A stretch of 64,000 bases of DNA from Lwoffella lincolnii (GCF_002014765.1 NZ_MUYT01000007.1:91199-155198); one strand, 5' to 3'; positions 1-8,966 are shown, counted from the stretch's first letter. The notes: a model not told the origin generated them from the letters alone. Numbers and translations are program-made.

Positions 1-818
1 ACCACCATCTTATCTGTTGCCAGCATGGTTTGCAGGTCATGTTGTGGGTCATGTGCGCAATGATGTGGTTTGTGGATATAAGGCTGTTGATATTGATGTC
101 CAAACAACTGTTTAAATTCATCAGTCATGCCAATGTCAGCAGGTTGTCCTTGACAACAGATGTGCTTATTAAGACAAATGACATGACGACTGCCTTGCAT
201 CACCCAATGCAAATCATGCGACACCACCAACATGGCACAACGCAAAAAATCAGGCAAATGGTCAATAAACTGATACAAATCACTTTCCGTCTCTGGGTCT
301 AACCCCTGCATCGGCTCATCAAGTATCAATAAATCAGGTTTTTCAAGTAACGCTCTGGCAAGTAACACACGCTGCATCTCACCGCCAGATAAATGGCTTA
401 ACTGCTGAGTTAATAACGGCGTAATGGTTAAAGCGGTCAATAACTGCTGACGTTGATTTTGGTTTAAGCGGTTTTTGCTGGCTTGCTGTAGCAGGTCTTT
501 AACTCGTAAAGGTAAAATCTTTTCTACTGAGAATTTTTGTGGCACATAGCCAAGTTGTAAACCTGATGCTTTATCAATCTGTCCTGTGGTTGGTGTTAAT
601 AGACCCAAAATGAGCTTAACCAAGGTTGATTTACCTGCCCCATTTGGACCAATTAAGCTGATGACTTCATACTCATCAATGCTCATGTTCACACCGAAGA
701 CCAACCAGTCTTGCGTTAAGTGCTGTGTTGAGCGCTGTGTTGATAAACGGTTCTGTTTTGAAAAACGGGGCAAATTACCAACGGAATAACCCACATTTGA
801 TAAAGTTAACAATGACAT
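1..818 (-). CDS. znuC: ZnuC zinc ABC transporter ATPase (3' end beyond window)
   Basis: ATP-binding subunit of the high-affinity zinc importer ZnuABC; it powers zinc passage through the inner-membrane permease ZnuB. Translating the reverse strand from the ATG at 816-818 gives 272 codons without a stop up to the window edge. Visible motifs are Walker A (GPNGAGKS), the ABC signature (LSGGEMQRV), Walker B (LLILDEP) and the switch histidine (VVSHD). The C-terminal region carries several His and Cys residues. The start overlaps the last 13 bases of zur, so the two are probably translationally coupled. znuB is expected just outside the window. Family assignment rests on the motifs plus the zur/znuA context. 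Confidence 0.93.
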   Translation of the reverse strand, partial: MSLLTLSNVGYSVGNLPRFSKQNRLSTQRSTQHLTQDWLVFGVNMSIDEYEVISLIGPNGAGKSTLVKLILGLLTPTTGQIDKASGLQLGYVPQKFSVEKILPLRVKDLLQQASKNRLNQNQRQQLLTALTITPLLTQQLSHLSGGEMQRVLLARALLEKPDLLILDEPMQGLDPETESDLYQFIDHLPDFLRCAMLVVSHDLHWVMQGSRHVICLNKHICCQGQPADIGMTDEFKQLFGHQYQQPYIHKPHHCAHDPQHDLQTMLATDKMV

Positions 819-1378
819 TGATGACACAACCCACTTATTTCAAACACACTGCGATGTGGCGAAAATCCAGTAGCATCTTTGGTCTGTTCTATAAATGCTC
901 TTAACGTCGCATGACTATATTCTTGTACTCGCCCACATTGCTTGCACATCAAAAACACCGCCAAATGTGGCTGTCTGGGGTGACAACACGGCACAAAAGC
1001 ATTAATAGAGATAAGCTGATGAATGAATCCTGCCTTTAACAAAAACTCCAAGCCACGATACACCGTGGGCGGAGCGACCGATTTTTTACTCTTACTTTTA
1101 CTTTGCGTCATCATGGACTCGTTGTGTTGCTGTTGCATCAGTGCCAAGATGTCATATGCCCCAAGTGGGGTGGTGGCTTCTAAGATATGGCGATATATCT
1201 GCTTACGTTGGGCAGTGAAGCGTAAACCCTGCTGTTGGCAGGACTCTTTGGCTTCTGCTATTTTTTGTTTAACATCAAAATCTGTCGCCACACTCACCGA
1301 TAAACAGTTATGAGCCATATCAGACATGACATCGGTGGCGGTATCAGTATGGACAGATGAAGAAGGGGGTGAATTCAT
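806..1378 (-). CDS. zur: Zur zinc-uptake repressor (Fur family)
   Basis: Fur-family metalloregulator that represses zinc uptake genes when zinc is plentiful. The 190-residue protein has the Fur-type winged-helix N-terminal region (LRFTAQRKQIYRHIL) and, C-terminally, two Cys-x2-Cys pairs (CKQC and CHQC) expected to hold the structural zinc. Its position, divergent from znuA and upstream of znuC, separates it from Fur itself. About 40 residues precede the usual Fur start; several internal Met residues exist and no clear ribosome site marks any of them, so the exact start is uncertain. It is probably autoregulated by the palindrome at 1474-1494. Confidence 0.93.
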   Translation of the reverse strand: MNSPPSSSVHTDTATDVMSDMAHNCLSVSVATDFDVKQKIAEAKESCQQQGLRFTAQRKQIYRHILEATTPLGAYDILALMQQQHNESMMTQSKSKSKKSVAPPTVYRGLEFLLKAGFIHQLISINAFVPCCHPRQPHLAVFLMCKQCGRVQEYSHATLRAFIEQTKDATGFSPHRSVFEISGLCHQCHC

Positions 1379-1473
1379 AGTATGCCGTTAAGCCATCAGA
1401 GAGTGACTAAAAAAATGAATGACTAAAAAAATTAATGATTGAAACAGTATAACCGAAAATGCTATTCTAATAT

Positions 1474-1494
1474 AATTGTTATAGTATAACAATT
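1474..1494. promoter_or_regulatory. Zur box between zur and znuA
   Basis: Arms AATTGTTATA and TATAACAATT flank a single G, giving a perfect 21-bp palindrome that matches the known proteobacterial Zur operator pattern. A -10-like TATAAT (1471-1476, plus strand) overlaps its left edge and a TATACT lies inside it on the minus strand. Binding would therefore block both divergent promoters. It ends 46 bases before the znuA start. Confidence 0.85.
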
Positions 1495-1540
1495 CATCTT
1501 ATCCATCGGCCATTCGCTGATTATTCATGTAAAAAACAAA

Positions 1541-2602
1541 ATGTCCAAAATATTAAGGTCATCTATGTCTTTATCCCACCCTAAGCTTACCTTGTCTGGC
1601 GCTGTCTTATCCAGTATCTTAATGGCAAGCGGACTGTTTTTGACAGGTTGCCAAAAGACCACCACAGCCCAAACAGAGCAAACCCAAACCGACCAGCACA
1701 ACCATAACCATGATGGTCATGCACATGACCATCATGACCATGGCGAGCATGACCACCATCATGACCACGACCACCCCATCAGTAACGTGGTCTTAGCCCC
1801 ACCTCAGCCTGCTGATTTGGCATTGGTAACAGTCAGTAACTATCCGCTTTATTTGTTAAGCAATGCCGTTACTGAAGGCACACCTGTACAAGCCACCATG
1901 CTCCTTAAACCAGGCAACATCGGACATCATGGCAGTTTAACCCCTGAAGATAAAAAAACCGTGCAAGACAGTCACTATGTGGTATGGTTTGGCGATGCTC
2001 TTGAACATAATCTAACCAATACCTTAAAAAATAGCGATAAAGCCATTTCTTTATTAGACATGCCATCTGCCTTTGTACGTCATAACTTGCGTGATGTTCA
2101 AGCAAAAGACATTGGCACAACACAAGATCCGCACATTTGGCTTGACCCAAACAATGCCAAAGCCATTGTACAAGTACTGGTATCCACCCACAGCCAAGCC
2201 AACCCACAATACGCTGAGCAGTTTCAAGCCAATGCCATAAAATTTGCCAAAGAGATGGACGACTTGGCAAAACGCTATCATGGTGAACAAATCGCCAATT
2301 ATTGGGCGTATCATGATGCGTTTCAATACATCGAAGATGCCCTAAATTTACAACTGGCAGGCACACTGACCACCGACCATGAAATCCCCATCAAAGCCAG
2401 TCAATACATTTGGCTAAACGAACATCGACCCAACGAACAAATGTGCCTACTTAGCCAAAGTACGCCACAAGATGGCGTTATCAACAAATTAAAACCTGTC
2501 CACCACAGCGTGCATATTGAAGACATGAGCGACAGCCAAAACTTCTTGCAAGCATGGGAAAATATTGCCAAAGGAATCAATGACTGTGTTAAAAGGACAT
2601 AA
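1541..2602 (+). CDS. znuA: ZnuA periplasmic zinc-binding lipoprotein
   Basis: Substrate-binding protein that captures zinc in the periplasm and hands it to ZnuBC. The 353-residue protein has a signal sequence ending in a lipobox-like LFLTGC (Cys37), so it may be a membrane-anchored lipoprotein. A linker of about 25 residues (roughly 53-80) is almost all His and Asp, the zinc-gathering segment typical of ZnuA. The rest fits the cluster A-I metal-binding family, with DPHIWLDP supplying a conserved His. A second in-frame ATG lies at 1565. It is transcribed away from zur and probably repressed by Zur. Confidence 0.93.
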   Translation: MSKILRSSMSLSHPKLTLSGAVLSSILMASGLFLTGCQKTTTAQTEQTQTDQHNHNHDGHAHDHHDHGEHDHHHDHDHPISNVVLAPPQPADLALVTVSNYPLYLLSNAVTEGTPVQATMLLKPGNIGHHGSLTPEDKKTVQDSHYVVWFGDALEHNLTNTLKNSDKAISLLDMPSAFVRHNLRDVQAKDIGTTQDPHIWLDPNNAKAIVQVLVSTHSQANPQYAEQFQANAIKFAKEMDDLAKRYHGEQIANYWAYHDAFQYIEDALNLQLAGTLTTDHEIPIKASQYIWLNEHRPNEQMCLLSQSTPQDGVINKLKPVHHSVHIEDMSDSQNFLQAWENIAKGINDCVKRT

Positions 2603-2680
2603 CTGTTAAAAGAGCAGACGTTAAGTTAAAAAGAACAGTTAAATGAGCATCACAAAAGTATAAAAAAAAGACACAGACAC

Positions 2681-2709
2681 TTGCCAAATGTAACTAAGCT
2701 ACCTATAAT
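2681..2709 (+). promoter_or_regulatory. Sigma70-type promoter of the atp operon
   Basis: TTGCCA (2681-2686) and a consensus TATAAT (2704-2709) are separated by exactly 17 bases, 157 bases before the atpI start. No other comparable hexamer pair was noticed in the znuA-atpI spacer. Confidence 0.6.
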
Positions 2710-2720
2710 GAGTCGGATTA

Positions 2721-2845
2721 ACAATGTATGACAAAAAAATGAATGTATGACAAAAAATCAATGTCAAAAAACAGCGTCAAAAACCAGTGTCGTGATAAGA
2801 GCCAATGTGAAAAGCCAATGTCATGACAAAAAGACCATGTAAAAA
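2721..2845. repeat. Degenerate short tandem repeat array
   Basis: The spacer before atpI consists of decayed copies of a unit resembling AATGTCATGACAAAAA, recurring about every 13-19 bases. The clearest pair is ATGTATGACAAAAAA at 2724-2738 and 2743-2757. It would lie in the untranslated leader of the atp transcript if the promoter at 2681 is used. Confidence 0.6.
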
Positions 2846-2865
2846 CGAGTGTGCAGGATAAGGTG

Positions 2866-3303
2866 ATGACTCAAATCGCCAAATCTCAGGTCGCCAAACG
2901 ATGTTCCAAAAAACACATTATCATTGCATTAAAACGCCAATGTTGGCTGTTGTTTATTGCCATTATCCTGGTCATGATGGGCGAAAGCATGCTTAAGCCA
3001 TTACAAGCATCGTCAGAGCAGGCAAGTGTGTTACTTTGGTCAAAAGGCTTTGCCCTTGGGGCGTTACTTAATTATTTGGGTACTTGGATATTTGCCGTTT
3101 TTACCTTTCGCCACACAGGCTCACAGGCACGACAACGCATCGTTTATCATATGTATTTGGGTGAAATGGCAAAATGGACCATTTCCTTACTGGGCTTTGC
3201 ACTGATTTTTATCACCATAACCCCCCTAAATGCCTTAGCAGTGTTTATCGGTTTTATGGCAATGCACATTGGCTTTAGCTGGATATCATTACGAACTTTA
3301 TGA
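2866..3303 (+). CDS. atpI: ATP synthase subunit I
   Basis: Small membrane protein encoded first in many atp operons, proposed to help assemble the c-ring. The 145-residue product has four hydrophobic segments (from about residues 25, 55, 95 and 120) and basic N-terminal residues, as expected for AtpI. I chose the ATG at 2866 because AGGA lies 7 bases upstream; a GTG at 2851 would add five residues but has no ribosome site. It is 105 bases before atpB. The identification depends mainly on position and membrane pattern because this family diverges quickly. Confidence 0.85.
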   Translation: MTQIAKSQVAKRCSKKHIIIALKRQCWLLFIAIILVMMGESMLKPLQASSEQASVLLWSKGFALGALLNYLGTWIFAVFTFRHTGSQARQRIVYHMYLGEMAKWTISLLGFALIFITITPLNALAVFIGFMAMHIGFSWISLRTL

Positions 3304-3327
3304 TATTGACACAGTCATCAGACGAAC

Positions 3328-3383
3328 ATTGTGATTTTAAGATTGTGACTTTAACATTGTGACTTTAACATTGTGATTTTAGT
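3328..3383. repeat. 14-bp tandem repeat, four copies
   Basis: Four adjacent 14-base units (ATTGTGATTTTAAG, ATTGTGACTTTAAC twice, ATTGTGATTTTAGT) fill the spacer just before atpB. Units two and three are identical. Confidence 0.9.
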
Positions 3384-3408
3384 TGATTTGAGATAAGAAG
3401 TTACCCTT

Positions 3409-4278
3409 ATGGCAGCCGAACAAATGACCACTTCAGACTATATCTCTCACCACTTAACCAACTGGACGTTTGGACGACATCCAGAACAAGGGTGGAAAGT
3501 GGCAGAAACTGCTCAAGAAGCTTCAGAAATGGGCTTTACTGCCATTCATTTGGATTCAATGCTCTGGTCAATCGGACTGGGGATAATTTTTTGTGGCCTA
3601 TTTTATATGGTTGCTAAAAAAGCCACATCAGGCGTTCCAGGTAAATTGCAGGCCTTTATTGAATTGATTGTGGATTTTGTTGATAATAATGTTAAAGACT
3701 CCTATAACGGCACATCTAAGATGATTGCACCACTATCGTTGACCATCTTTGTGTGGGTTTTTTTGATGAACTTGATGGATTTAATCCCTGTGGATTATAT
3801 CCCTTATTTGGCACAACAAATTGGTGCAGCAATGGGGCATGACCCACATCATGTGTACATGAAAATTGTGCCTAGCACCGACCCTAATATCACTTTGGGC
3901 ATGTCGTTTTCGGTGTTTGCGTTAATCATCATCTATAGTATTAAAGAAAAGGGATTTGGTGGGTTTATTGCTGAGCTGACCATGCACCCATTTAGTGCCA
4001 ATAACCCCATCGCCAAACTGGTTTTAATTCCTGTTAACTTCATTTTAGAATTTGTAACCTTATTGGCAAAACCCGTATCGTTAGGCTTGCGTTTATTTGG
4101 TAACATGTATGCAGGTGAGCTTATCTTTATCTTGATTGCTTTAATGCCATTTTGGATACAGTGGACACTGTCTGTGCCATGGGCAATCTTCCATATTTTA
4201 GTTATTACCCTTCAGGCGTTCATTTTTATGATGCTGACGATAATCTATTTATCATTGGCATCACAGACTGAACATTAA
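3409..4278 (+). CDS. atpB: ATP synthase F0 subunit a
   Basis: Membrane stator subunit that forms the proton half-channels against the c-ring. The 289-residue protein is of normal length and has the expected transmembrane helices. The conserved region GLRLFGNMYAGELIF contains the essential stator arginine, and a Gln-containing last helix (TLQAFIFMMLTIIYLSLA) follows. It is the second gene of the operon and 46 bases upstream of atpE. Nothing is unusual. Confidence 0.97.
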   Translation: MAAEQMTTSDYISHHLTNWTFGRHPEQGWKVAETAQEASEMGFTAIHLDSMLWSIGLGIIFCGLFYMVAKKATSGVPGKLQAFIELIVDFVDNNVKDSYNGTSKMIAPLSLTIFVWVFLMNLMDLIPVDYIPYLAQQIGAAMGHDPHHVYMKIVPSTDPNITLGMSFSVFALIIIYSIKEKGFGGFIAELTMHPFSANNPIAKLVLIPVNFILEFVTLLAKPVSLGLRLFGNMYAGELIFILIALMPFWIQWTLSVPWAIFHILVITLQAFIFMMLTIIYLSLASQTEH

Positions 4279-4324
4279 TTTGTTTGTTAGATTTTTTCAT
4301 CAATAGGTAAATGAGGATACATCA

Positions 4325-4585
4325 ATGGATCCAGTAACATTAGCGACATTAAACGGTCAGACGGTTTTAGCAGTAGCAATCCTAATCGGTGCTGGTGCAT
4401 TGGCAACTGGTATTGGCTTTGCTCTTTTGGGCGGTAAATTCCTAGAGAGCGTGGCTCGTCAGCCAGAGCTTGGTTCACAACTGCAAACTCGTATGTTCAT
4501 CGTGGCAGGTCTTCTTGATGCTGTGCCGATGATTGGTGTGGGTATTGCCATGTTATTATTATTCGCTAATCCTCTAGCAGGTTAA
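4325..4585 (+). CDS. atpE: ATP synthase F0 subunit c
   Basis: Rotor-ring subunit; each copy carries one proton per step. The 86-residue hairpin protein has a glycine-rich first helix, the polar loop ARQPE that contacts the central stalk, and the proton-carrying Asp65 in GLLDAVPMI. An Asp at this site with no sodium-type Gln/Glu pair points to proton coupling. It lies 115 bases before atpF. Confidence 0.98.
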   Translation: MDPVTLATLNGQTVLAVAILIGAGALATGIGFALLGGKFLESVARQPELGSQLQTRMFIVAGLLDAVPMIGVGIAMLLLFANPLAG

Positions 4586-4700
4586 TGGCTTTCATCAGTC
4601 GTAAGCATTGACCGTTGATGCGTTGTGCGATATTAAAAATTTGGCTTTCGCTTACTCTTGGCGGTCAACCAACTGATAACATTAACGATGAGGTGATCAC

Positions 4701-5171
4701 GTGAATATTAATTTAACCCTAATCGGTCAATCCATTGCGTTTGCAATATTCGTGATTTTCTGCATGAAATTCGTGTGGCCGCCTTTTATGGCCGTCATCA
4801 ACGAGCGTCAGAAAAAAATCGCCGATGGTCTTAATGCAGCCGAAAAAGCCAAAGCTGAATTGGCTTCTGCCGAACAAAATGTTGAGCAAGAGTTAGGTCA
4901 AGCCAAAGCCAAAGCAGCGGCTTTAATTGAGCAAGCCAATAAAAGTGCCAATCAAATGATTGAAGATGCTAAATTGCAAGCTCAACAAGAAAGCGATCGT
5001 ATCCGCCAACAAGCACAAAGTGCCATTGATCAAGAGATTAATCAAGCCCGTGATGCTCTAAGAAAACAAGTGGCAGATTTGGCAGTCATGGGTGCTGAAA
5101 AAATTCTGCAAGCAGAAATTGACAAACAAAAGCATGCCACCATGCTTGACCAACTGGCAGCCAAGTTATAA
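4701..5171 (+). CDS. atpF: ATP synthase F0 subunit b
   Basis: Peripheral stalk subunit linking F0 to F1. The 156-residue protein has one N-terminal membrane helix (about residues 5-25) followed by an Ala/Gln/Lys/Glu-rich helix that should form the coiled-coil dimer. The start is a GTG preceded by GAGG about 9 bases upstream. The length matches the gammaproteobacterial b subunit. Confidence 0.97.
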   Translation: MNINLTLIGQSIAFAIFVIFCMKFVWPPFMAVINERQKKIADGLNAAEKAKAELASAEQNVEQELGQAKAKAAALIEQANKSANQMIEDAKLQAQQESDRIRQQAQSAIDQEINQARDALRKQVADLAVMGAEKILQAEIDKQKHATMLDQLAAKL

Positions 5172-5192
5172 GTTACTGATAAGATAAGTCAC

Positions 5193-5212
5193 TGACAAAT
5201 AGTGACAAATAG
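5193..5212. repeat. 10-bp tandem duplication before atpH
   Basis: TGACAAATAG occurs twice head to tail between the atpF stop and the atpH start. Confidence 0.8.
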
Positions 5213-5244
5213 TAAAATGCAACCATGCAGACGATGAGGAAATC

Positions 5245-5847
5245 ATGGCAGAATTATCAACGCTAGCAAGACCTTATGCCAAAGCGGCATTCGATTATGC
5301 CAATGAGCATGGGGTCGTTGAGCAATGGGAGCAGTTCTTAGTGTTGGCAGGGCACATAGTAACAGATCCACAGTTTGCGACCATGTTAGATAATCCTGCC
5401 ATTTCTAGTCCGCAAAAAGCAGATGTGCTTCTTGATTTATATGACCAACAAATTAAAAGCACAGATGAAAGCTGGTTACAAAGTTTGCTTGGTAAGTTGT
5501 TACAAAATGCCCCTTCTGTTTCAAACAACATCAAAAACTTTGTGTATCAATTATCCGAGCAACGCCGTTTGGGTTTGATGCCAGTGATTTTAACTCATTT
5601 TCGTACCCAAAAAGCAAAAGCACTCAAACATATTGATGCTTATATCACCACTGCGTATCCATTGACAGACATTCAAAGAGCCTTGGTGCAAGCACGACTT
5701 GCAACATCGATGAATGCAACCATCATCATGCACGAGGCAGTTGACCCAAGCCTGATTGCAGGGGCAACCATTAAAGTGGGTGATAAGTTGGTCGATGATT
5801 CGGTTCGTGGTAAATTAAAACAGTTAAGAACACAATTAACCGCATAG
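5245..5847 (+). CDS. atpH: ATP synthase F1 subunit delta
   Basis: Stalk subunit that joins the b-dimer to the top of the F1 head. The 200-residue protein has the typical N-terminal LARPYAKAAFDYA helix and the C-terminal PSLIAGATIKVGDKLVDDSVRGKL motif. It is somewhat longer than the usual ~178 residues because of additional sequence in the middle. GAGGAA lies just upstream of the ATG. Confidence 0.95.
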   Translation: MAELSTLARPYAKAAFDYANEHGVVEQWEQFLVLAGHIVTDPQFATMLDNPAISSPQKADVLLDLYDQQIKSTDESWLQSLLGKLLQNAPSVSNNIKNFVYQLSEQRRLGLMPVILTHFRTQKAKALKHIDAYITTAYPLTDIQRALVQARLATSMNATIIMHEAVDPSLIAGATIKVGDKLVDDSVRGKLKQLRTQLTA

Positions 5848-5944
5848 CTTAGCTTAGTCGATATGTGTATTGACATGGCTTGAGTCGATAGGGCTTGGCA
5901 ACGGTTATCACCATTTGGTTATCATCATTTAAGGAAACAAGGCA

Positions 5945-7489
5945 ATGCAACAGTTGAATCCAGCGGAAATCAGCAATCTGATTAAGCAGAGAATTCAAGA
6001 CCTTGACGCAGGCACAACTGCAAAAAATGAAGGCACAATTGTCAGCGTATCTGATGGTATCGTGCAAATTCATGGTCTTGAAGATGCCATGTATGGCGAG
6101 ATGATTGAGTTTGAAGGCGATATTTATGGCATGGCTCTCAACCTTGAGCAAGACTCTGTCGGTGCGGTGGTGTTGGGTGATTATCTACGCCTACAAGAAG
6201 GTCAAAAAGCCTACTGTACAGGTCGTATTCTTGAAGTGCCCGTTGGACCAGAGTTGCTTGGTCGTGTGGTTGATGCGTTGGGTAACCCAATCGATGGTAA
6301 AGGTCCTATCAATGCCAAACTCACTGATAAAGTAGAAAAAATTGCCCCTGGTGTTATTGCTCGTCAATCAGTTGACCAACCTGTGATGACTGGTTATAAA
6401 GCGGTTGATACCATGATACCCATCGGACGTGGTCAGCGTGAGCTTATCATCGGTGACCGTCAAACGGGTAAAACCGCACTTGCCATTGATGCCATCATCG
6501 CTCAAAAGAACTCTAACATCAAATGTGTGTATGTGGCAATTGGGCAAAAACGCTCAACCATTGCTAATGTTGTGCGTAAATTAGAAGAGACTGGGGCATT
6601 GGCTTATACCACCGTGGTGGTTGCATCTGCTTCTGAGCCAGCTGCATTGCAATATCTAGCACCATATTCTGGTTGTACCATGGGTGAGTATTTTCGTGAT
6701 CGTGGTGAAGATGCCTTGATTGTTTATGATGATTTATCAAAACAAGCCGTGGCATATCGCCAAATCTCCTTGTTGCTTCGCCGTCCACCAGGGCGTGAAG
6801 CCTATCCGGGTGATGTGTTCTACTTGCATTCACGCTTACTTGAGCGGGCCGCTCGTGTTAATGCTGATTATGTTGAAGAGTTTACTCATGGTGAAGTCAA
6901 AGGTCAGACAGGTTCATTAACTGCCTTACCCATCATTGAGACACAGGCAGGTGATGTGTCTGCTTTCGTGCCAACCAACGTGATTTCGATTACTGATGGT
7001 CAGATTTTCTTAGAATCCAACCTATTTAACTCAGGTATTCGCCCAGCAGTAAACGCAGGTATTTCGGTATCTCGTGTGGGTGGTGCGGCACAAACCAAAA
7101 TCATTAAGAAATTATCAGGTGGTATCCGTACTGCCTTGGCACAGTATCGTGAATTGGCAGCGTTTGCTCAGTTTGCATCTGACCTTGATGATGCCACTCG
7201 CCAACAGTTGGATCATGGTGAGCGTGTTACCGAACTGATGAAGCAAAAGCAATATAACCCAATGTCGATTGCAGATCAATCAGCGGTCATATTCGCTTCT
7301 AATGAGGGTTATTTGGCGGATGTGCCAGTAGATAAAATTGGTGCCTTTGAAACTGCTTATTTGCGATACATGAATGACGAACATGCACAATTCATGCAAG
7401 AAATCAATGACACTGCCAATTATAATGATGAAATAGCCAATAAGTTTAAAGCAAGTTTAGATGCCTTTAAGCAAAACCACAGTTACTAA
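5945..7489 (+). CDS. atpA: ATP synthase F1 subunit alpha
   Basis: Non-catalytic nucleotide-binding subunit of the F1 hexamer. The 514-residue length is standard. The P-loop GDRQTGKT is at residues 170-177, and the conserved SVSRVGGAAQ segment follows. AAGGAAAC precedes the ATG. A 601-base gap carrying a mobile-element-like sequence separates this gene from atpG, where spacers in this operon are otherwise about 50-150 bases. Confidence 0.98.
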   Translation: MQQLNPAEISNLIKQRIQDLDAGTTAKNEGTIVSVSDGIVQIHGLEDAMYGEMIEFEGDIYGMALNLEQDSVGAVVLGDYLRLQEGQKAYCTGRILEVPVGPELLGRVVDALGNPIDGKGPINAKLTDKVEKIAPGVIARQSVDQPVMTGYKAVDTMIPIGRGQRELIIGDRQTGKTALAIDAIIAQKNSNIKCVYVAIGQKRSTIANVVRKLEETGALAYTTVVVASASEPAALQYLAPYSGCTMGEYFRDRGEDALIVYDDLSKQAVAYRQISLLLRRPPGREAYPGDVFYLHSRLLERAARVNADYVEEFTHGEVKGQTGSLTALPIIETQAGDVSAFVPTNVISITDGQIFLESNLFNSGIRPAVNAGISVSRVGGAAQTKIIKKLSGGIRTALAQYRELAAFAQFASDLDDATRQQLDHGERVTELMKQKQYNPMSIADQSAVIFASNEGYLADVPVDKIGAFETAYLRYMNDEHAQFMQEINDTANYNDEIANKFKASLDAFKQNHSY

Positions 7490-7561
7490 GTTACTAAGTT
7501 AAGTTACTCATCTTGTACTGTCAATAAGCTAAAAAAAATGCAATAAGCTGGAAAAATAAGT

Positions 7562-7591
7562 TTAAGGCATTGGACCATCTCAATGCCTTAA
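7562..7591 (+). terminator. Strong hairpin after atpA, no U-tract
   Basis: TTAAGGCATTG and CAATGCCTTAA form perfect 11-bp arms around the loop GACCATCT, 73 bases after the atpA stop. No run of T follows, so it is more likely an RNA-stabilising or processing hairpin, or part of an insertion scar, than an intrinsic terminator. Confidence 0.45.
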
Positions 7592-7694
7592 TTATCAGAA
7601 TGGTCGTTATCAGCGTGATGGCCAACAGTATAGAGATAAGATAGAACAAGCAATGAAATAATTTTAAATCATCATCTTTTTTTTATTGTCTTAC

Positions 7695-7934
7695 ATTCCA
7701 CAGTTAAGTTAAGACTAAATTGCGAGTACGCAGTAACTTAACTGGTAAGACGTTTCCAAACACACACTTAAGCTAATTCGTGTCTATGACAATCCTAACG
7801 GTAGGATTAGCTTAAAATAAGAACCTAAGATGTACGGTGTGTCGTACGGGCGGTTGCCACTATCTTAGGCTTGCGGTCGGGCTTGACCGTCTGGGAGCAG
7901 GAATCCCCTCACTTTAGGGAGGGGAGGAAGTCAA
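7695..7934 (+). mobile_element. Gene-less IS200/IS605-like element (orphan right end, omegaRNA-like)
   Basis: A roughly 240-bp non-coding block sits between TTAC (7691-7694, a target tetranucleotide used by IS605-group elements) and TCAA (7931-7934, their usual right-end cleavage tetranucleotide). It contains a series of hairpins: CAGTTAAGTTA/TAACTTAACTG (7701-7744), TTAAGCTAAT/ATTAGCTTAA (7768-7815), AATCCTA/TAGGATT (7791-7808), CCTAAGAT/ATCTTAGG (7824-7869) enclosing GTACG/CGTAC, CGGTC/GACCG (7874-7889), and a terminal CCCCTC/GAGGGG (7905-7924) followed by AGGAAGTCAA. The last hairpin and tail resemble the right ends of IS200/IS605 elements. That segment in tnpB-bearing relatives yields the 3' part of omegaRNA. 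No tnpA or tnpB reading frame is present. The family is recalled and was not confirmed by search. Confidence 0.6.
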
Positions 7935-8090
7935 TTGCATGGCACTGAGATAAAACATGCCACAACGTTTAATATAAGATGACATAAGATGATTTTGTTT
8001 TGCTACTTAAGTTTTGCTACTTAATAAAGTTATCAGTGATGAATCGAAACGGTTAACTTTTTTACATCACCCATTTATTTTGAGATATCT

Positions 8091-8966
8091 ATGGCAAGTT
8101 TAAAAGAGATACGTGCAAAAGTAACGAGCATTAAAAGCACACAAAAAATCACTCGTGCCATGCAAATGGTCGCCGCCAGTAAAATGAAACGAGCTCAAGA
8201 CCGCATGGAGACAGGTCGTCCCTATGCTGAGAGTATGCGTCGGGTCATTTCTCACTTGGTAAAAGCATCAAGCGACCATAAGCATCCGTTCATGTCTGAT
8301 AGAGCGGTTAATACGGTGGGTTATATTGTGGTTACTTCTGACCGTGGTTTGGCAGGCGGATTAAACATCAATCTGTTCAAAGCCTTGATGCAAGATGTCA
8401 AAAAACAACAAGAGCAATCGGTTGCGGTAGAGTTTGCGGTCATTGGTTCAAAAGGTGTGTCATTTTTTAAAAATTTTGGCGGCAAAGTCACATCAGCGAT
8501 TACAGATTATGGTGATAGTCCAACGTTTGAGCAGTTAAATGCCCCAGTACAAGCGATGCTTGATGATTTTAATCAGGGTAAGCTTGACCGTATATATGTG
8601 GTGTATAATCAGTTTATCAATGCCATGACCCAAAAGCCGATTGTCAGCCAGCTGGTGCCTTTATCAGAAGACACTTTTGCCAGCGATGGTATTCAGACCG
8701 AGCATAGTTGGGATTATATCTATGAGCCTGATGTGCAGACATTGCTAGATGGCTTACTAAGCCGTTATATTGAATCTATTGTCTATCAGGCGGTATTAGA
8801 AAACATCGCTTCTGAACAATCAGCACGCATGGTGGCAATGAAAGCAGCGACAGATAACGCTGGTAACTTAATAGACGACTTACAATTGGTATATAACAAG
8901 CTGCGTCAAGCTGCGATTACCCGAGAAATTTCGGAAATCGTCGGTGGTGCTGCTGCTGTTTCATAA
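8091..8966 (+). CDS. atpG: ATP synthase F1 subunit gamma
   Basis: Central rotor shaft of F1. The 291-residue protein begins with the conserved KEIRAKVTSIKSTQKITRAM helix and ends with the matching C-terminal helix (NKLRQAAITREISEIVGGAAA). Length is normal. Unlike its neighbours it has only a weak ribosome site, and its leader contains the IS605-like block, so its expression may depend on read-through or coupling across about 600 bases. The next gene, atpD, starts 30 bases later. Confidence 0.97.
   Translation: MASLKEIRAKVTSIKSTQKITRAMQMVAASKMKRAQDRMETGRPYAESMRRVISHLVKASSDHKHPFMSDRAVNTVGYIVVTSDRGLAGGLNINLFKALMQDVKKQQEQSVAVEFAVIGSKGVSFFKNFGGKVTSAITDYGDSPTFEQLNAPVQAMLDDFNQGKLDRIYVVYNQFINAMTQKPIVSQLVPLSEDTFASDGIQTEHSWDYIYEPDVQTLLDGLLSRYIESIVYQAVLENIASEQSARMVAMKAATDNAGNLIDDLQLVYNKLRQAAITREISEIVGGAAAVS

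Noticed and set aside
1905..2366. 153-codon reverse frame inside znuA
   Set aside because: It is antisense to a well-supported gene, is rich in Trp, Cys and His as shadows of this composition usually are, and has no known motif.
3328..3383. Possible CRISPR-like array
   Set aside because: Four 14-bp units lie directly head to tail with no spacers and no cas genes are nearby, so it is a plain tandem repeat.
7824..7934. Possible TnpB C-terminal coding remnant
   Set aside because: One frame stays open through the hairpins, but the translation lacks the RuvC and zinc-finger motifs of TnpB; the segment is better explained as structured non-coding DNA.
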